Shown one piece after another: positions 29,568 to 37,394 of a stretch of 64,000 nt of DNA. The stretch covers positions 1-64,000 of the forward strand of contig NZ_JANSKK010000003.1 in assembly GCF_026659735.1 (NCBI RefSeq), in the 5' to 3' direction. Under the pieces are notes generated by a model. It was not told the DNA's origin and made no database searches. It saw nothing but the letters and a program-made list of their open reading frames with translations. Positions within the stretch are counted from its first letter, which is position 1, and each line of letters starts with the position of its first letter. The DNA comes from Staphylococcus pettenkoferi. GTDB taxonomy: Bacteria; Bacillota; Bacilli; Staphylococcales; Staphylococcaceae. The position numbers and the translations under genes were made by a program.

Positions 29568-30644
29568 ATGTTCAGTAAACATAATAAGGCTGCCATCGGT
29601 ATCGCGCTCGCTTACTTGAGCTTTATCGTTGGGGCTGGGTTTACGACAGGACAAGAACTGGTCCAATTCTATATTAATCATGGTAACTATGCCTACATTG
29701 GTGCGATTATTACCGGAATTATCGTCACATTCGGTACACGTCAAATTTCGAAAGTCGGATATCGTCTCGATGTGGATACGTATGATGTCTCACTTCATAG
29801 TCTATTTGGTAAAAAAGTAGGGACGATTCTAGACTATGTGATTATATTCTTCTTATTTGGAATTACGGTTATTATGATCGCAGGTGGGGGATCCGCACTA
29901 TATCAAGGTTTCGGTGTGCCGAAATGGATCGGTTCACTCGCGATTGTCATTCTATTATTTATCGTCTTACAACTACGCTTTAACAAAATCTTAAGTGTCT
30001 TAGGTTTCGTGACTCCTTTCCTTGTGATTGTGGTCTTAGTTATCGCAGGTTACAACATTATCAATCCAAGTATTCCATTCGACCAAGTTCACAAGTATAC
30101 AGATATTTCTAAAGCATCTACACATTCTTGGTGGTGGAATGCGATTGATTATGGTGGTTTAATCATCGCCAATAGTTTCAGTTTCCTAACGATTGTCGGT
30201 GGCGAAGCAATGAGTCATAAGACAGCACGTCGTGGCGCTTATATCGGCGGCTTCGTCTTTAGTTTACTGCTCTTGTTAATGGTAGCAGGACTTTTAGCCA
30301 ATCTTAAGACAGCGAACAGTGTGGACATCCCAACACTATTGCTCGCAGAACAGATCCATCCATGGTTAAGTATCTTAATGTCAGCAGTCATGTTCGGTGT
30401 TATCTTTAATAGCTGTATCGGTATGCTCTATCCGTTCTTAACACGATTCACTGAACACAAGACGATGAAATACTTTATCTTATTGACGATCTCACTCGTT
30501 GTGAGTTACGCATTAAGTTTCGTTGGCTTCGTTCAATTAGTGAACTTCGTCTTCCCATTATTTGGTATTGTGGGTCTCATCATTACTGTTGCTTTATTCA
30601 TCAGATGGATATACAACAAACGTGTTGAGAAGAAATTGATGTAG
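29568..30644 (+). CDS. YkvI-family membrane transporter
   Basis: 358 residues from ATG 29568, nine bases after GAGGAGG; the frame is open back to 29457 but without start signals. Ten or more membrane helices. AYLSFIVGAGFTTGQELVQF with the unwound first helix places it in the APC/LeuT-like YkvI family, and GLIIANSFSFLTIVGGEAMSHKTARRGAYIGGF is characteristic. YkvI proteins are presumed amino acid or related solute transporters; substrate unknown. A TATAAT at about 29515 may be its promoter. Confidence 0.83.
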   Translation: MFSKHNKAAIGIALAYLSFIVGAGFTTGQELVQFYINHGNYAYIGAIITGIIVTFGTRQISKVGYRLDVDTYDVSLHSLFGKKVGTILDYVIIFFLFGITVIMIAGGGSALYQGFGVPKWIGSLAIVILLFIVLQLRFNKILSVLGFVTPFLVIVVLVIAGYNIINPSIPFDQVHKYTDISKASTHSWWWNAIDYGGLIIANSFSFLTIVGGEAMSHKTARRGAYIGGFVFSLLLLLMVAGLLANLKTANSVDIPTLLLAEQIHPWLSILMSAVMFGVIFNSCIGMLYPFLTRFTEHKTMKYFILLTISLVVSYALSFVGFVQLVNFVFPLFGIVGLIITVALFIRWIYNKRVEKKLM

Positions 30645-30721
30645 TTGAGAAGTTTGAGCTATTTGATAAAAGTGTTAGAAGTTGGCATGAATGGCGCAGT
30701 TTATTTTAAAAGTATCGCAAT

Positions 30722-30763
30722 AGTGATTAAACCCGTCGGAATCGGCGGGTTTAATCACTTTTA
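30722..30763 (+). terminator. ykvI-like gene terminator
   Basis: AGTGATTAAACCCG/CGGGTTTAATCACT perfect 14-bp stem followed by TTTT. Confidence 0.92.
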
Positions 30764-30891
30764 GTCAGATAAGAAGTATAGCGGGTTGAAAACACCTAAT
30801 CATGTATGAAAAAAGTGATAAAACGGGCTAGCTCACAAGAAACTTCCGTGTTATAGTGGGTAGGACAATATTTGAGATAGAAGGTGCTATG

Positions 30892-31713
30892 ATGAAATCG
30901 AAGAAACAAGAAGCGGCAAGTAACATCGCCGTGTTTGATGCTGGCATCGGAAGTTACGCAGTCGTTGAACTCTTGCGTGAATACTATCCGAAGCAGAACA
31001 TCTTGTATTTCGCTGATCGTGCGCATTTTCCATATGGTGGTAAAAGCAAAGAAGAACTTAGACAAATCATGAAGACAACGATTGAGTATCTACTCCAATA
31101 CGAACCGAAAGCTATCATCGTTGCATCGAATGCACCTTCAGTCCTCGTGCTAGACGAAGTGAAAGAGGATTACGACATACCTATTTACGGTATCAAGCCA
31201 CCGATTAAAAAAGCAGTTGAAGTTTCGAAATCAGGACATATTGCAGTACTAGGCGCTAAAGCACTCGTTGAAAGTGAGCGTATCCAACATTATATCGATG
31301 AGGAGAAAGGTGAGAGCCAAGCAAAGATTAACACGATCGATGCGTCAGATGTCATCAAGTTAGTAGAATCAGGCGACTTCATCAACTATCCGGCTGAAGT
31401 GAAACAACATGTGAAAGAGTTTGTAGCTGACATCATTGAACAAGATCCAGAAGTCGATACATTTACACTCTCATCCACTCATTTACCATGGGTGAAACCG
31501 TACTTGACCATCCTATATCCACAGTATCAATTTCTCGATCCTGCCCGTCACATCATGGAGAATTTGAAACCCGTCGTGACGAAAGGGAAAGGACGTGTCA
31601 AAGCCCTCGTAACCACTTGCGAAGATTACACGTTAGAGAACTTTGAAGATACACTATCCAAACTCAACTTGAAGATGGAAGTCGAAGAAGTTGAGATGGA
31701 CTGTGGAGAGTAG
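30892..31713 (+). CDS. Glutamate racemase homologue lacking both catalytic cysteines
   Basis: 273 residues from ATG 30892 (AAGGTG just upstream; ATG 30889 also possible). The fold is clearly Asp/Glu racemase: IAVFDAGIGSYAVVELL, YFADRAHFPYGGKSKEEL, IYGIKPPIKKAV. But the two catalytic cysteines of MurI are gone: the ACNTAS motif reads ASNAPS and GCTHYP reads SSTHLP. Two Ser replacements in the same protein make normal racemisation unlikely. It could be a regulatory or ligand-binding descendant, or act on a different substrate. No signal peptide. Flanked by a terminator upstream and by the toxin-antitoxin-like region downstream. Confidence 0.85.
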   Translation: MKSKKQEAASNIAVFDAGIGSYAVVELLREYYPKQNILYFADRAHFPYGGKSKEELRQIMKTTIEYLLQYEPKAIIVASNAPSVLVLDEVKEDYDIPIYGIKPPIKKAVEVSKSGHIAVLGAKALVESERIQHYIDEEKGESQAKINTIDASDVIKLVESGDFINYPAEVKQHVKEFVADIIEQDPEVDTFTLSSTHLPWVKPYLTILYPQYQFLDPARHIMENLKPVVTKGKGRVKALVTTCEDYTLENFEDTLSKLNLKMEVEEVEMDCGE

Positions 31714-31777
31714 AAGAAGTTGTGAATGAACGCCTTTGGAGTGGAAGATAAAAGTGGTATTCTAAAAGAAATTAGTA

Positions 31778-31783
31778 TATACT
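31778..31783 (+). promoter_or_regulatory. -10 box of antitoxin-like RNA 1
   Basis: TATACT eight bases before the start of the conserved hairpin; the -35 is poor. Confidence 0.45.
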
Positions 31784-31789
31784 AGAGAA

Positions 31790-31895
31790 AAGGGCGACAT
31801 GCTGCAACATGTCACCCAGTAAGCCCGTTTATGACGGTGGCTAATTGATGTTAAATAAGCCATCATTAACCAAAGTTATGATGGCTTATTTTTTT
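31790..31895 (+). ncRNA. Putative type I antitoxin RNA, copy 1
   Basis: About 105 bases. A 5' hairpin GGGCGACATG/CATGTCACCC (31792-31817) is followed by a linker and an intrinsic terminator (AAATAAGCCATCAT/ATGATGGCTTATTT plus T run, 31853-31895). It converges on the small toxin-like frame on the other strand, overlapping the 3' end of that transcript, as in SprF/SprG- and RatA/TxpA-type modules. Transcription itself is inferred. Confidence 0.6.
31853..31895. terminator. Terminator of antitoxin-like RNA 1 (shared with the toxin transcript)
   Basis: 14-bp stem and seven or more T on the plus strand; the toxin stop codon lies in its right flank. Confidence 0.85.
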
Positions 31896-31965
31896 ATGCT
31901 CTTAATACCATTACAAGAGTTTGAATGGATGTTAAGAGTAACATCGCAAATTCAAAATCTGTCAC
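31894..31965 (-). CDS. Putative type I toxin peptide, copy 1
   Basis: 23 residues starting at GTG: TDFEFAMLLL... ending VMVLRA. AGAAAGGA lies at the right distance upstream. A hydrophobic helix follows an acidic N-terminus, like the small membrane toxins of the holin-like/SprG/TxpA kind. The neighbouring copy encodes the same peptide with two conservative changes (F6L, L17F). It overlaps the end of a 17-codon leader frame in another phase. Toxicity is inferred, not shown. Confidence 0.6.
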   Translation of the reverse strand: MTDFEFAMLLLTSIQTLVMVLRA

Positions 31966-32005
31966 TTACTTTCCTTTCTAGGAAGTAAGAAGCGCTTAAA
32001 AACAT
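31952..32005 (-). CDS. Leader peptide overlapping toxin copy 1
   Basis: 17 codons, MFLSASYFLERK..., with a perfect AGGAGGTGA eight bases before its ATG. It overlaps the toxin GTG by 14 bases in another frame, which suggests translational coupling. The second unit has a related 15-codon leader (MFLRASYFLEK...) at 32366-32413. Confidence 0.45.
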   Translation of the reverse strand: MFLSASYFLERKVSDRF

Positions 32006-32061
32006 AGGCTTCACCTCCTAATTGAAGTGCAGCCACCATCATCAACTTGCTTACAAGAATT

Positions 32062-32070
32062 ATTATACCA
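32062..32070 (-). promoter_or_regulatory. Extended -10 of toxin transcript 1
   Basis: On the minus strand TGG-TATAAT, about 55 bases before the leader ATG. Confidence 0.5.
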
Positions 32071-32191
32071 TGTGGTTGCCCAAAATGGACAAACAAATTT
32101 ATTTTATTTAAATAGAATATTAATTAATAATTCAGGGGTTGTGCTGTGATATTTTATGTTTTTTATAGTAGCATTATTTTAAGTTATGCAG

Positions 32192-32320
32192 TATAATTGA
32201 ATTAAGGAGACATGCCGGAACATGTCATCCCAGTTTAAGACGGTAGCTGTAAAATAATATGTGTTTAAGCCATTACAACCAAAGTTATGATGTTTAATTT
32301 CTTATGCTCTTAATACCATA
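32192..32320 (+). ncRNA. Putative type I antitoxin RNA, copy 2 (partly decayed)
   Basis: TATAAT (32192-32197) precedes a GACATG-CCGGAA-CATGTC hairpin matching copy 1. The terminator region aligns with copy 1 but has lost much of its pairing (AAGCCATTA versus TGATGTTTAAT). Confidence 0.5.
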
Positions 32321-32373
32321 ACAAAAGTTTGAATGGATGTTAATAACAACATCGCTAATTCAAAATCAGTCAT
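32302..32373 (-). CDS. Putative type I toxin peptide, copy 2
   Basis: 23 residues from an ATG, beginning MTDFELAMLLL and ending VMVLRA. It differs from copy 1 by two residues but by more DNA bases, several of them at third positions, which supports past selection on the peptide. Its leader frame has lost the AGGAGG box. Confidence 0.58.
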   Translation of the reverse strand: MTDFELAMLLLTSIQTFVMVLRA

Positions 32374-32413
32374 TTACTCTCTTTTCTAGGAAGTAAGAAG
32401 CTCTTAAAAACAT
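32366..32413 (-). CDS. Leader peptide overlapping toxin copy 2
   Basis: 15 codons (MFLRASYFLEK...), homologous to the copy 1 leader; the ribosome site is degenerate, so expression is doubtful. Confidence 0.3.
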   Translation of the reverse strand: MFLRASYFLEKRVND

Positions 32414-32459
32414 AGGCATCACATTATTTGAGGTTTAGCTATTGTTACAACATGAAGGG

Positions 32460-32493
32460 GTGAAACATAAATCACATTTACGTTTCAGCTCTT
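32460..32493 (+). terminator. Terminator-like hairpin
   Basis: TGAAACATAAAT/ATTTACGTTTCA (one mismatch), then CTCTTTTTTT. Confidence 0.6.
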
Positions 32494-32515
32494 TTTTTAT
32501 ATGTCTCTATAATAA

Positions 32516-32558
32516 ATTAGGCTTGGAAGTAACAAATGGCTTTACTTCCAAGCCTAAT
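32516..32558. repeat. Perfect 17-bp inverted repeat
   Basis: Arms 32516-32532 and 32542-32558 (ATTAGGCTTGGAAGTAA and its inverse) with a nine-base loop and no T run. May be a terminator, a cruciform site or a remnant of a mobile element end. Confidence 0.6.
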
Positions 32559-32772
32559 ATCGTCTTTAATATTAAAACGAGCAATGACTTTGTCGAAATA
32601 TGCTTATTTAATAAAACGAGCTACCCAAACTAAATAGTATCTTAGTAAAAGTATCATATTTCTAGAAACACTCTAATTAAACCACACACCACCAACAATA
32701 AGGATAGGAGAGGTTGAGTGTGAGATAATTGAATTAATAGTTTAGAACGAATTTCATAAATTTATCGAATGA

Positions 32773-32927
32773 AGCAACACAAGTAAAAGGTGGGAGTAGG
32801 CGAGACTCTTGAGGGATTAAAGGTCACAGTGAAAATCCAGTAATAACGCGCAACAAGCGTTATTACTTAGTTGAGCGTGACCCCCTAAGAACGCGAGCCG
32901 TTTCTCCCACCCAATACGCAGTATTGC
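32773..32927. repeat. Family A hairpin element, copy 1
   Basis: Nested stems: GGTGGGAG/CTCCCACC, GGTCAC/GTGACC and an 11-bp inner AGTAATAACGC/GCGTTATTACT, with conserved unpaired CTTGAGGGAT, GAAAATCCA and TTAGTTGAGC. Confidence 0.8.
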
Positions 32928-33041
32928 AATTAGTAAGAAACAATAATATTCAAACCCAACAACTAAAAAAGAAGAATGGTGAGGTTGGTGATGAGACTGA
33001 TTAAAGAAATTAGAACAAACCATACGAATCGTTGATATCTA

Positions 33042-33184
33042 GCAATACAAGTAAAAAGGGATAGCGTGACTCTTGAGGGATCAAGAGCACAGCGAAAATC
33101 CAGTAATGATTCGCAAAGCGTATCATTACTTAGTTGAGCGTGCTCCCCTAAGAAAGCTTCGCTATCCCCAATACGCAGTATTGC
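33042..33184. repeat. Family A hairpin element, copy 2
   Basis: Ends GCAATAC/GTATTGC; stems GGGATAGCG/CGCTATCCC, GAGCAC/GTGCTC and AGTAATGAT/ATCATTACT. Each stem differs from copy 1 but still pairs, while the loops are conserved. Confidence 0.82.
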
Positions 33185-33240
33185 AAATTAGTACAATTCA
33201 CTATATTCCTTGCGAAACAGTTTAAAATACAACAATCCAT

Positions 33241-34638
33241 CTAAACCTTTTCAATATACTGATCCTCATACTCTAAATCCTTACCCACAGGCTCCCATCG
33301 GATCAACGTCGTCACAACCACACCTATAATAGGGAACACCGCAAGAATCAACATCGTCTTATTCAAACCATAGCTACCATAAATAATAGGAAACACAAAC
33401 GTCCCAAACATACTACCAAACCGGCTCACAGACTCAACAAAGCCAGTCCCCTTACCACGAAGAATCGTCGGATAAGACAACGACGCAATCGCCTTACCCT
33501 GCGTTCCCGGACCACTCGAATGCCCAAACAAGAACACAGCAACCATCGCCGCAATCAACCAAGTCATCGTCTGACCATAGAAATTACCAATAAGCAACAT
33601 CATACTCGCCACAAGCGTAAAGCCAATAATAGTAAGACGTCGCGCACCCAATTTCGGCGTCAACAGCGCTCCAGTCAGACCACCAAAGATACCTGCAATG
33701 TTAATCAACGCAGTACCCGTCAATGATTGAAGCTTATCTTGACCCATAATCGTCGTCGCAATCAACGGTATGTAGAGACCAATCGCATAGTACTGCATAC
33801 CTTGTAGCGTCGCAATCGCTGTAGCAAGAATCGTACGCGGGCGATAACGTTTGTTAAAGAGCGTACGCATCGGATGTTTCACTTCACGATGTTCATACGT
33901 CGCATTTTCACCCTGATCAGGTGCAATATTTACCGTAATATTATAGTTCTTCTCAAGCTCCTTACATGCCTCTTCAAGCGTTTTATTCTTCATAGACCAA
34001 GTTGGACTCTCACTGAGATAGAATAAGCGTAATATTAAAATGATTGTTGCGAAGACAGCACCCATACCTACGGAGTAACGCCACAACAACGCGCCTGTGC
34101 CTAAACTATAGAAGAACATCACAATCAGCGCTGAAGTCACGACTGCAATGTACCAAACCACTTGCCAGTAATTGACGTTACGTCCCTTCGCTTTCTTATT
34201 ACTAATTTCAGCTACGAAGGTAAAAGCAACTGGACTATCCATCCCAATCGCAAATCCCATGAGCAAGCGGAAACATAATAAGACAGACGGTACCGGAGCG
34301 AGCGCAGCCCCAATCGAACCAATAATTAAAGAAATCAGAGAAATTGAGAGAATCAATTTCCGGCCGAGTTTATCGGCATAGAATCCACCAATGGCTGCGC
34401 CGAATAGTGCACCAAAGGGCATTGCAGTCATGATATAAGATAGATACGTCTTAGATAGCGTGAATTCTGACGTTAGTTGATCTGTCGCCGTACCGAGAAT
34501 CGTTAAGTCATACGCATCAAGAAAGATCGTCCCGAGAACGATGATGAGTAGTAAAGCCGTTCGTTTCGTATTCTTCTGACCGTTTACGTAATCAATAATA
34601 TCTTGTTTCGTGTGAATCGTGATGGCGGATTGTGCCAT
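33241..34638 (-). CDS. MFS transporter (sugar/organic acid porter type)
   Basis: 465 residues with GGGAGGGATTGGT before the ATG. Twelve predicted helices. The first long loop has the MFS motif GGFYADKLGRK, the end of helix 6 region has LSESPTW as in sugar/metabolite porters, and a central cytosolic loop of about 70 residues separates the halves. The C-terminal half contains SSGPGTQGKAIASLSYPTI. Likely a proton-linked importer of a sugar or carboxylate. Single gene, its stop abutting the repeat region. Substrate not assignable. Confidence 0.82.
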   Translation of the reverse strand: MAQSAITIHTKQDIIDYVNGQKNTKRTALLLIIVLGTIFLDAYDLTILGTATDQLTSEFTLSKTYLSYIMTAMPFGALFGAAIGGFYADKLGRKLILSISLISLIIGSIGAALAPVPSVLLCFRLLMGFAIGMDSPVAFTFVAEISNKKAKGRNVNYWQVVWYIAVVTSALIVMFFYSLGTGALLWRYSVGMGAVFATIILILRLFYLSESPTWSMKNKTLEEACKELEKNYNITVNIAPDQGENATYEHREVKHPMRTLFNKRYRPRTILATAIATLQGMQYYAIGLYIPLIATTIMGQDKLQSLTGTALINIAGIFGGLTGALLTPKLGARRLTIIGFTLVASMMLLIGNFYGQTMTWLIAAMVAVFLFGHSSGPGTQGKAIASLSYPTILRGKGTGFVESVSRFGSMFGTFVFPIIYGSYGLNKTMLILAVFPIIGVVVTTLIRWEPVGKDLEYEDQYIEKV

Positions 34639-34810
34639 ACCAATCCCTCCCCAATATGTAATGTAGTTAAACAGTTCTGAATGGAAATCTGAGATTCATC
34701 CATGTGATAATAGCGATGTAGTATCACAGGTATGCATTGTTAGTATACAATGACCTGAACAGAATTACGATTGATAATTTACAAAGTCAGAAATATTAGG
34801 AGCTGAATTT

Positions 34811-35560
34811 ATGTTTACAGTCTTTGGTCATCGTGGATTACCATCGAAAGCACCGGAGAATACGTTAGCCTCATTTAAAGCTGCTTCTGAAGTGGAAGGA
34901 GCACAATGGTTAGAATTAGATGTAGGTATCACGAAAGATGAACAACTCATCATTATTCATGATGATTATTTAGAGCGGACGACGACTATGTCCGGAGAAA
35001 TTACCCAACTCAACTACTCAGAGATAAAGGAGGCTTCCGCAGGTCTTTGGTATGGCGCGGAGTTCAAAGAGGAACGCTTGCCGACTTTTAAACAGATCGT
35101 GGAGCTAGCCAACACATACCAAATGAATCTCAACGTGGAGTTGAAAGGTGTCACAGGTCCGAATGGCACAGCACTCTCTCGCAGCATGGTGGAGCAGGTG
35201 CATAACCAACTGCAAGAGTTAGATAAAGATTTAGATGTTCTGATTTCTAGCTTTAATCTTCCTTTGTTGAAAATGAGTGAAGCCATCATGCCAGAATATC
35301 GTCGTGCAGTGTTATATAAAAATGCGTATTTCAAAGAAGACTTCCGCACCGTTATGGATTTCTGCAATGCGCAAATTATTAATATCCAAGATGCGAAACT
35401 CACTGAAGCACGCGTAAAGATGATTAAGTCAGCAGGATACGAACTTAATGTGTGGACAGTTAATAAACTCGCACGCGCCAATCAACTTGCGAATTGGGGC
35501 GTGGATGGCATTTTCACAGATAAATTGGATCAACTCATCCATCTATCTCAACGTGATTAA
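34811..35560 (+). CDS. Glycerophosphodiester phosphodiesterase
   Basis: 249 residues with AGGAGC before the ATG. GDPD family: HRGLPSKAPENTLASFK holds the first catalytic His and the Glu, LELDVGITKD the metal-binding Glu/Asp, and IIHDDYLERTT the second His; NVELKG and C-terminal VWTVNK, GVDGIFTDK complete the TIM-barrel signature. No signal peptide, so the cytosolic UgpQ-type rather than secreted GlpQ. Hydrolyses glycerophosphodiesters to glycerol 3-phosphate and an alcohol. The flavin-dependent enzyme gene follows by 15 bases, suggesting one transcript. Confidence 0.92.
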   Translation: MFTVFGHRGLPSKAPENTLASFKAASEVEGAQWLELDVGITKDEQLIIIHDDYLERTTTMSGEITQLNYSEIKEASAGLWYGAEFKEERLPTFKQIVELANTYQMNLNVELKGVTGPNGTALSRSMVEQVHNQLQELDKDLDVLISSFNLPLLKMSEAIMPEYRRAVLYKNAYFKEDFRTVMDFCNAQIINIQDAKLTEARVKMIKSAGYELNVWTVNKLARANQLANWGVDGIFTDKLDQLIHLSQRD

Positions 35561-35575
35561 GAGGAGTAGATCGAC

Positions 35576-36577
35576 ATGGTACGTTTGAGTATCTTAGATT
35601 ATTCACAAATTGATGAAAGTAAAGATGCAGAACAAGCGTTACAAGACACGATACGCTTAGCAAAGTTAGCTGATCGACTCGGCTACCACCGTTTCTGGGT
35701 GACCGAGCATCACAATGTGCCTGCATTCGCGTGTAGTAGCCCAGAGCTGCTGATGATGCACATTGCGAGTCAAACTGAACGCATTCGTGTCGGCTCAGGT
35801 GGTGTGATGTTGCCTCACTACAGCCCTTACAAAGTAGCGGAGAACATGCGTATGCTTGAAACGTTCTATCCGAACAGAGTGGATGTGGGCGTCGGCAATA
35901 CGTATGGCACGCTATTAGTTAAACGCGCATTAGATGAGATGAAGTCGGAGTACAAGGGCTATCGTCAAAGCGTGACGGAACTGAAACGTTACTTAGCTGA
36001 CTCTGCAGTGACGCTACGAGGACAGTCATTGGTGGCGCAACCCGTCGTATCGCGTATACCTGAGATGTGGTTGTTGAGTACGAGTGAAAGAACTGGCCGT
36101 TTAGCCGGTGAATTAGGCTTAGGGTTTACGGTAGGTACTTTTCTTCTGCCTAACCAACGCATGATTGATGGTACCAAGCGTAGTGTAGCCACTTATCGTT
36201 CTGAGTTCGAAGCGAGCGAAATGAACACGAAACCGCACGTGATGGTGACGGCATTTATCGTGATTGCTGAGACAGAGGACGAAGCGGAACAGTTAGCTCA
36301 AGCGTTAGATATTTGGTTATTAGGTAAAAAGCAATTTGCGGAATTCGAACGCTTTCCTTCAATACAAACCGCTCAGGAATACCAACCCACCGACCGGGAT
36401 CAAGAACGCATGACAGACCATCGTTCAAGTATCTTAGTCGGAACTGCGCAGTCGATTCAGCCGCAATTAGAAGCACTCATAGAAATGTTTGATGCAGATG
36501 AAGTATTAGTATCCCCGTTATTGCCAGGCATTGAAGCACGTTGTAAGGCCATAGAGTTATTGGCAGAGACAATCTAA
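35576..36577 (+). CDS. Luciferase-like (LLM) flavin-dependent oxidoreductase
   Basis: 333 residues with GAGGAG before the ATG. Bacterial luciferase-like TIM barrel: RLGYHRFWVTEHHNVPAFACSSPELL is the signature of the MsnO8-type subfamily, IRVGSGGVMLPHYSPYKVAE follows, and GVGNTYGT and LLSTSERTGRLAGELGLGFT complete it. Uses reduced FMN to oxidise an unknown substrate. Probably cotranscribed with the upstream phosphodiesterase; a functional link is not obvious. Confidence 0.87.
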   Translation: MVRLSILDYSQIDESKDAEQALQDTIRLAKLADRLGYHRFWVTEHHNVPAFACSSPELLMMHIASQTERIRVGSGGVMLPHYSPYKVAENMRMLETFYPNRVDVGVGNTYGTLLVKRALDEMKSEYKGYRQSVTELKRYLADSAVTLRGQSLVAQPVVSRIPEMWLLSTSERTGRLAGELGLGFTVGTFLLPNQRMIDGTKRSVATYRSEFEASEMNTKPHVMVTAFIVIAETEDEAEQLAQALDIWLLGKKQFAEFERFPSIQTAQEYQPTDRDQERMTDHRSSILVGTAQSIQPQLEALIEMFDADEVLVSPLLPGIEARCKAIELLAETI

Positions 36578-36585
36578 TATCAGAG

Positions 36586-36653
36586 AAACACCTTAAATTG
36601 CGAGAGGATGAAGTAGTGAGGCTTTGTCGAATTGCGATTTGAGGTGTTTTTTA
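36586..36653 (+). terminator. Terminator of the LLM gene
   Basis: AAACACCT...AGGTGTTTTTT long imperfect hairpin with inner AAATTGCG/CGATTT-type pairing. Confidence 0.75.
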
Positions 36654-36670
36654 GATTGAATAAAAAAGTT

Positions 36671-36711
36671 GGTCTAGATCCATCATGCGTCTCGAGTGCA
36701 CATTGAAAAAT
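36671..36711. repeat. Solo end of the 48.5-kb MITE-like element, inverted
   Basis: The reverse complement of this 41-base stretch matches 48511-48550 with few differences, ending in the same terminal CATTGAAAAAT. No internal part or partner end nearby. Confidence 0.75.
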
Positions 36712-37394
36712 TAAACAGAAATAAATTTTAATGCTAGTAGGATATGATGAAATGATTTAATTACTACTACAGTAATTTATATATTCAAACGTTCTTAACG
36801 ACATAAATTATGACCTTATTGACTTTAAAGCAGTACCTATATTTAAAAGGAGTGCAAAAATAATTTTTACTCATAACATTTTCTTAAAGTGATGTACGCT
36901 ATTCCTCGAAGCAATTCAATTAAAAGAAAAATTAAAGAGATGTGTGTTGGAGATGAGTAGAATTGCTAATGATAATTGTAAAGAACTGGAATAAACCCAC
37001 GTACTCTTACAATACAAGTGAAGGGAGAAGACGACACTCCTGAGGGATCAAGGTCACAGCGAAAATCCATTTTTCGAACTGTAAAGTGAGAAAAATTAGT
37101 TGAGCGTGACCCCCTAGGAAAGGGAGTCAATTCTCCCAATACGAAGTATTGTCTTACTCAATGCATTAAAATACAACAAACAAAATAGAAATTTGAATTG
37201 TTATTAATTAGTTGAATGTGGCTCCTAAATAAGAGAGAATCAGGCCTTTTTGAAAGGGGATTATGTATAAATAACCTTATATCATTATGTAGTGAAGAAC
37301 TTTAAACAAACTTTACAACACCTTAACCATTAGTTATTAAACGCTTGCTACGGTAAAAGTAGTTCAAAAACTATAAGAGAAGGTGTTGGAAAAG
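36712..37394. other. Gene-free AT-rich region with a family A element
   Basis: No gene seen. Holds a family A element at 37009-37152 and a degraded 3' half (TTAGTTGAATGTGGCTCC, about 37206-37240). The promoter of the phosphatase gene should lie in 37260-37380. Confidence 0.6.
37009..37152. repeat. Family A hairpin element, copy 3
   Basis: Ends ACAATAC/GTATTGT; stems GGGAGAA/TTCTCCC, GGTCAC/GTGACC and ATTTTTC/GAAAAAT; the conserved GAAAATCCA and TTAGTTGAGC positions are retained. Confidence 0.82.

Larger units (their letters stand above)
31714..33240. other. 1.5-kb gene-poor region with toxin units and hairpin elements
   Basis: Holds two tandem toxin-antitoxin-like units (31778-32070 and 32192-32413), a terminator-like hairpin (32460-32493), a perfect 17-bp inverted repeat (32516-32558) and two copies of a 150-bp covarying element (32773-32927, 33042-33184). 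A 63-codon frame at 32442-32633 spans these hairpins and is not called. Confidence 0.7.

Noticed and set aside
32442..32633. 63-codon frame across hairpins downstream of the toxin units
   Set aside because: Runs through a terminator and a perfect inverted repeat; no conserved peptide.
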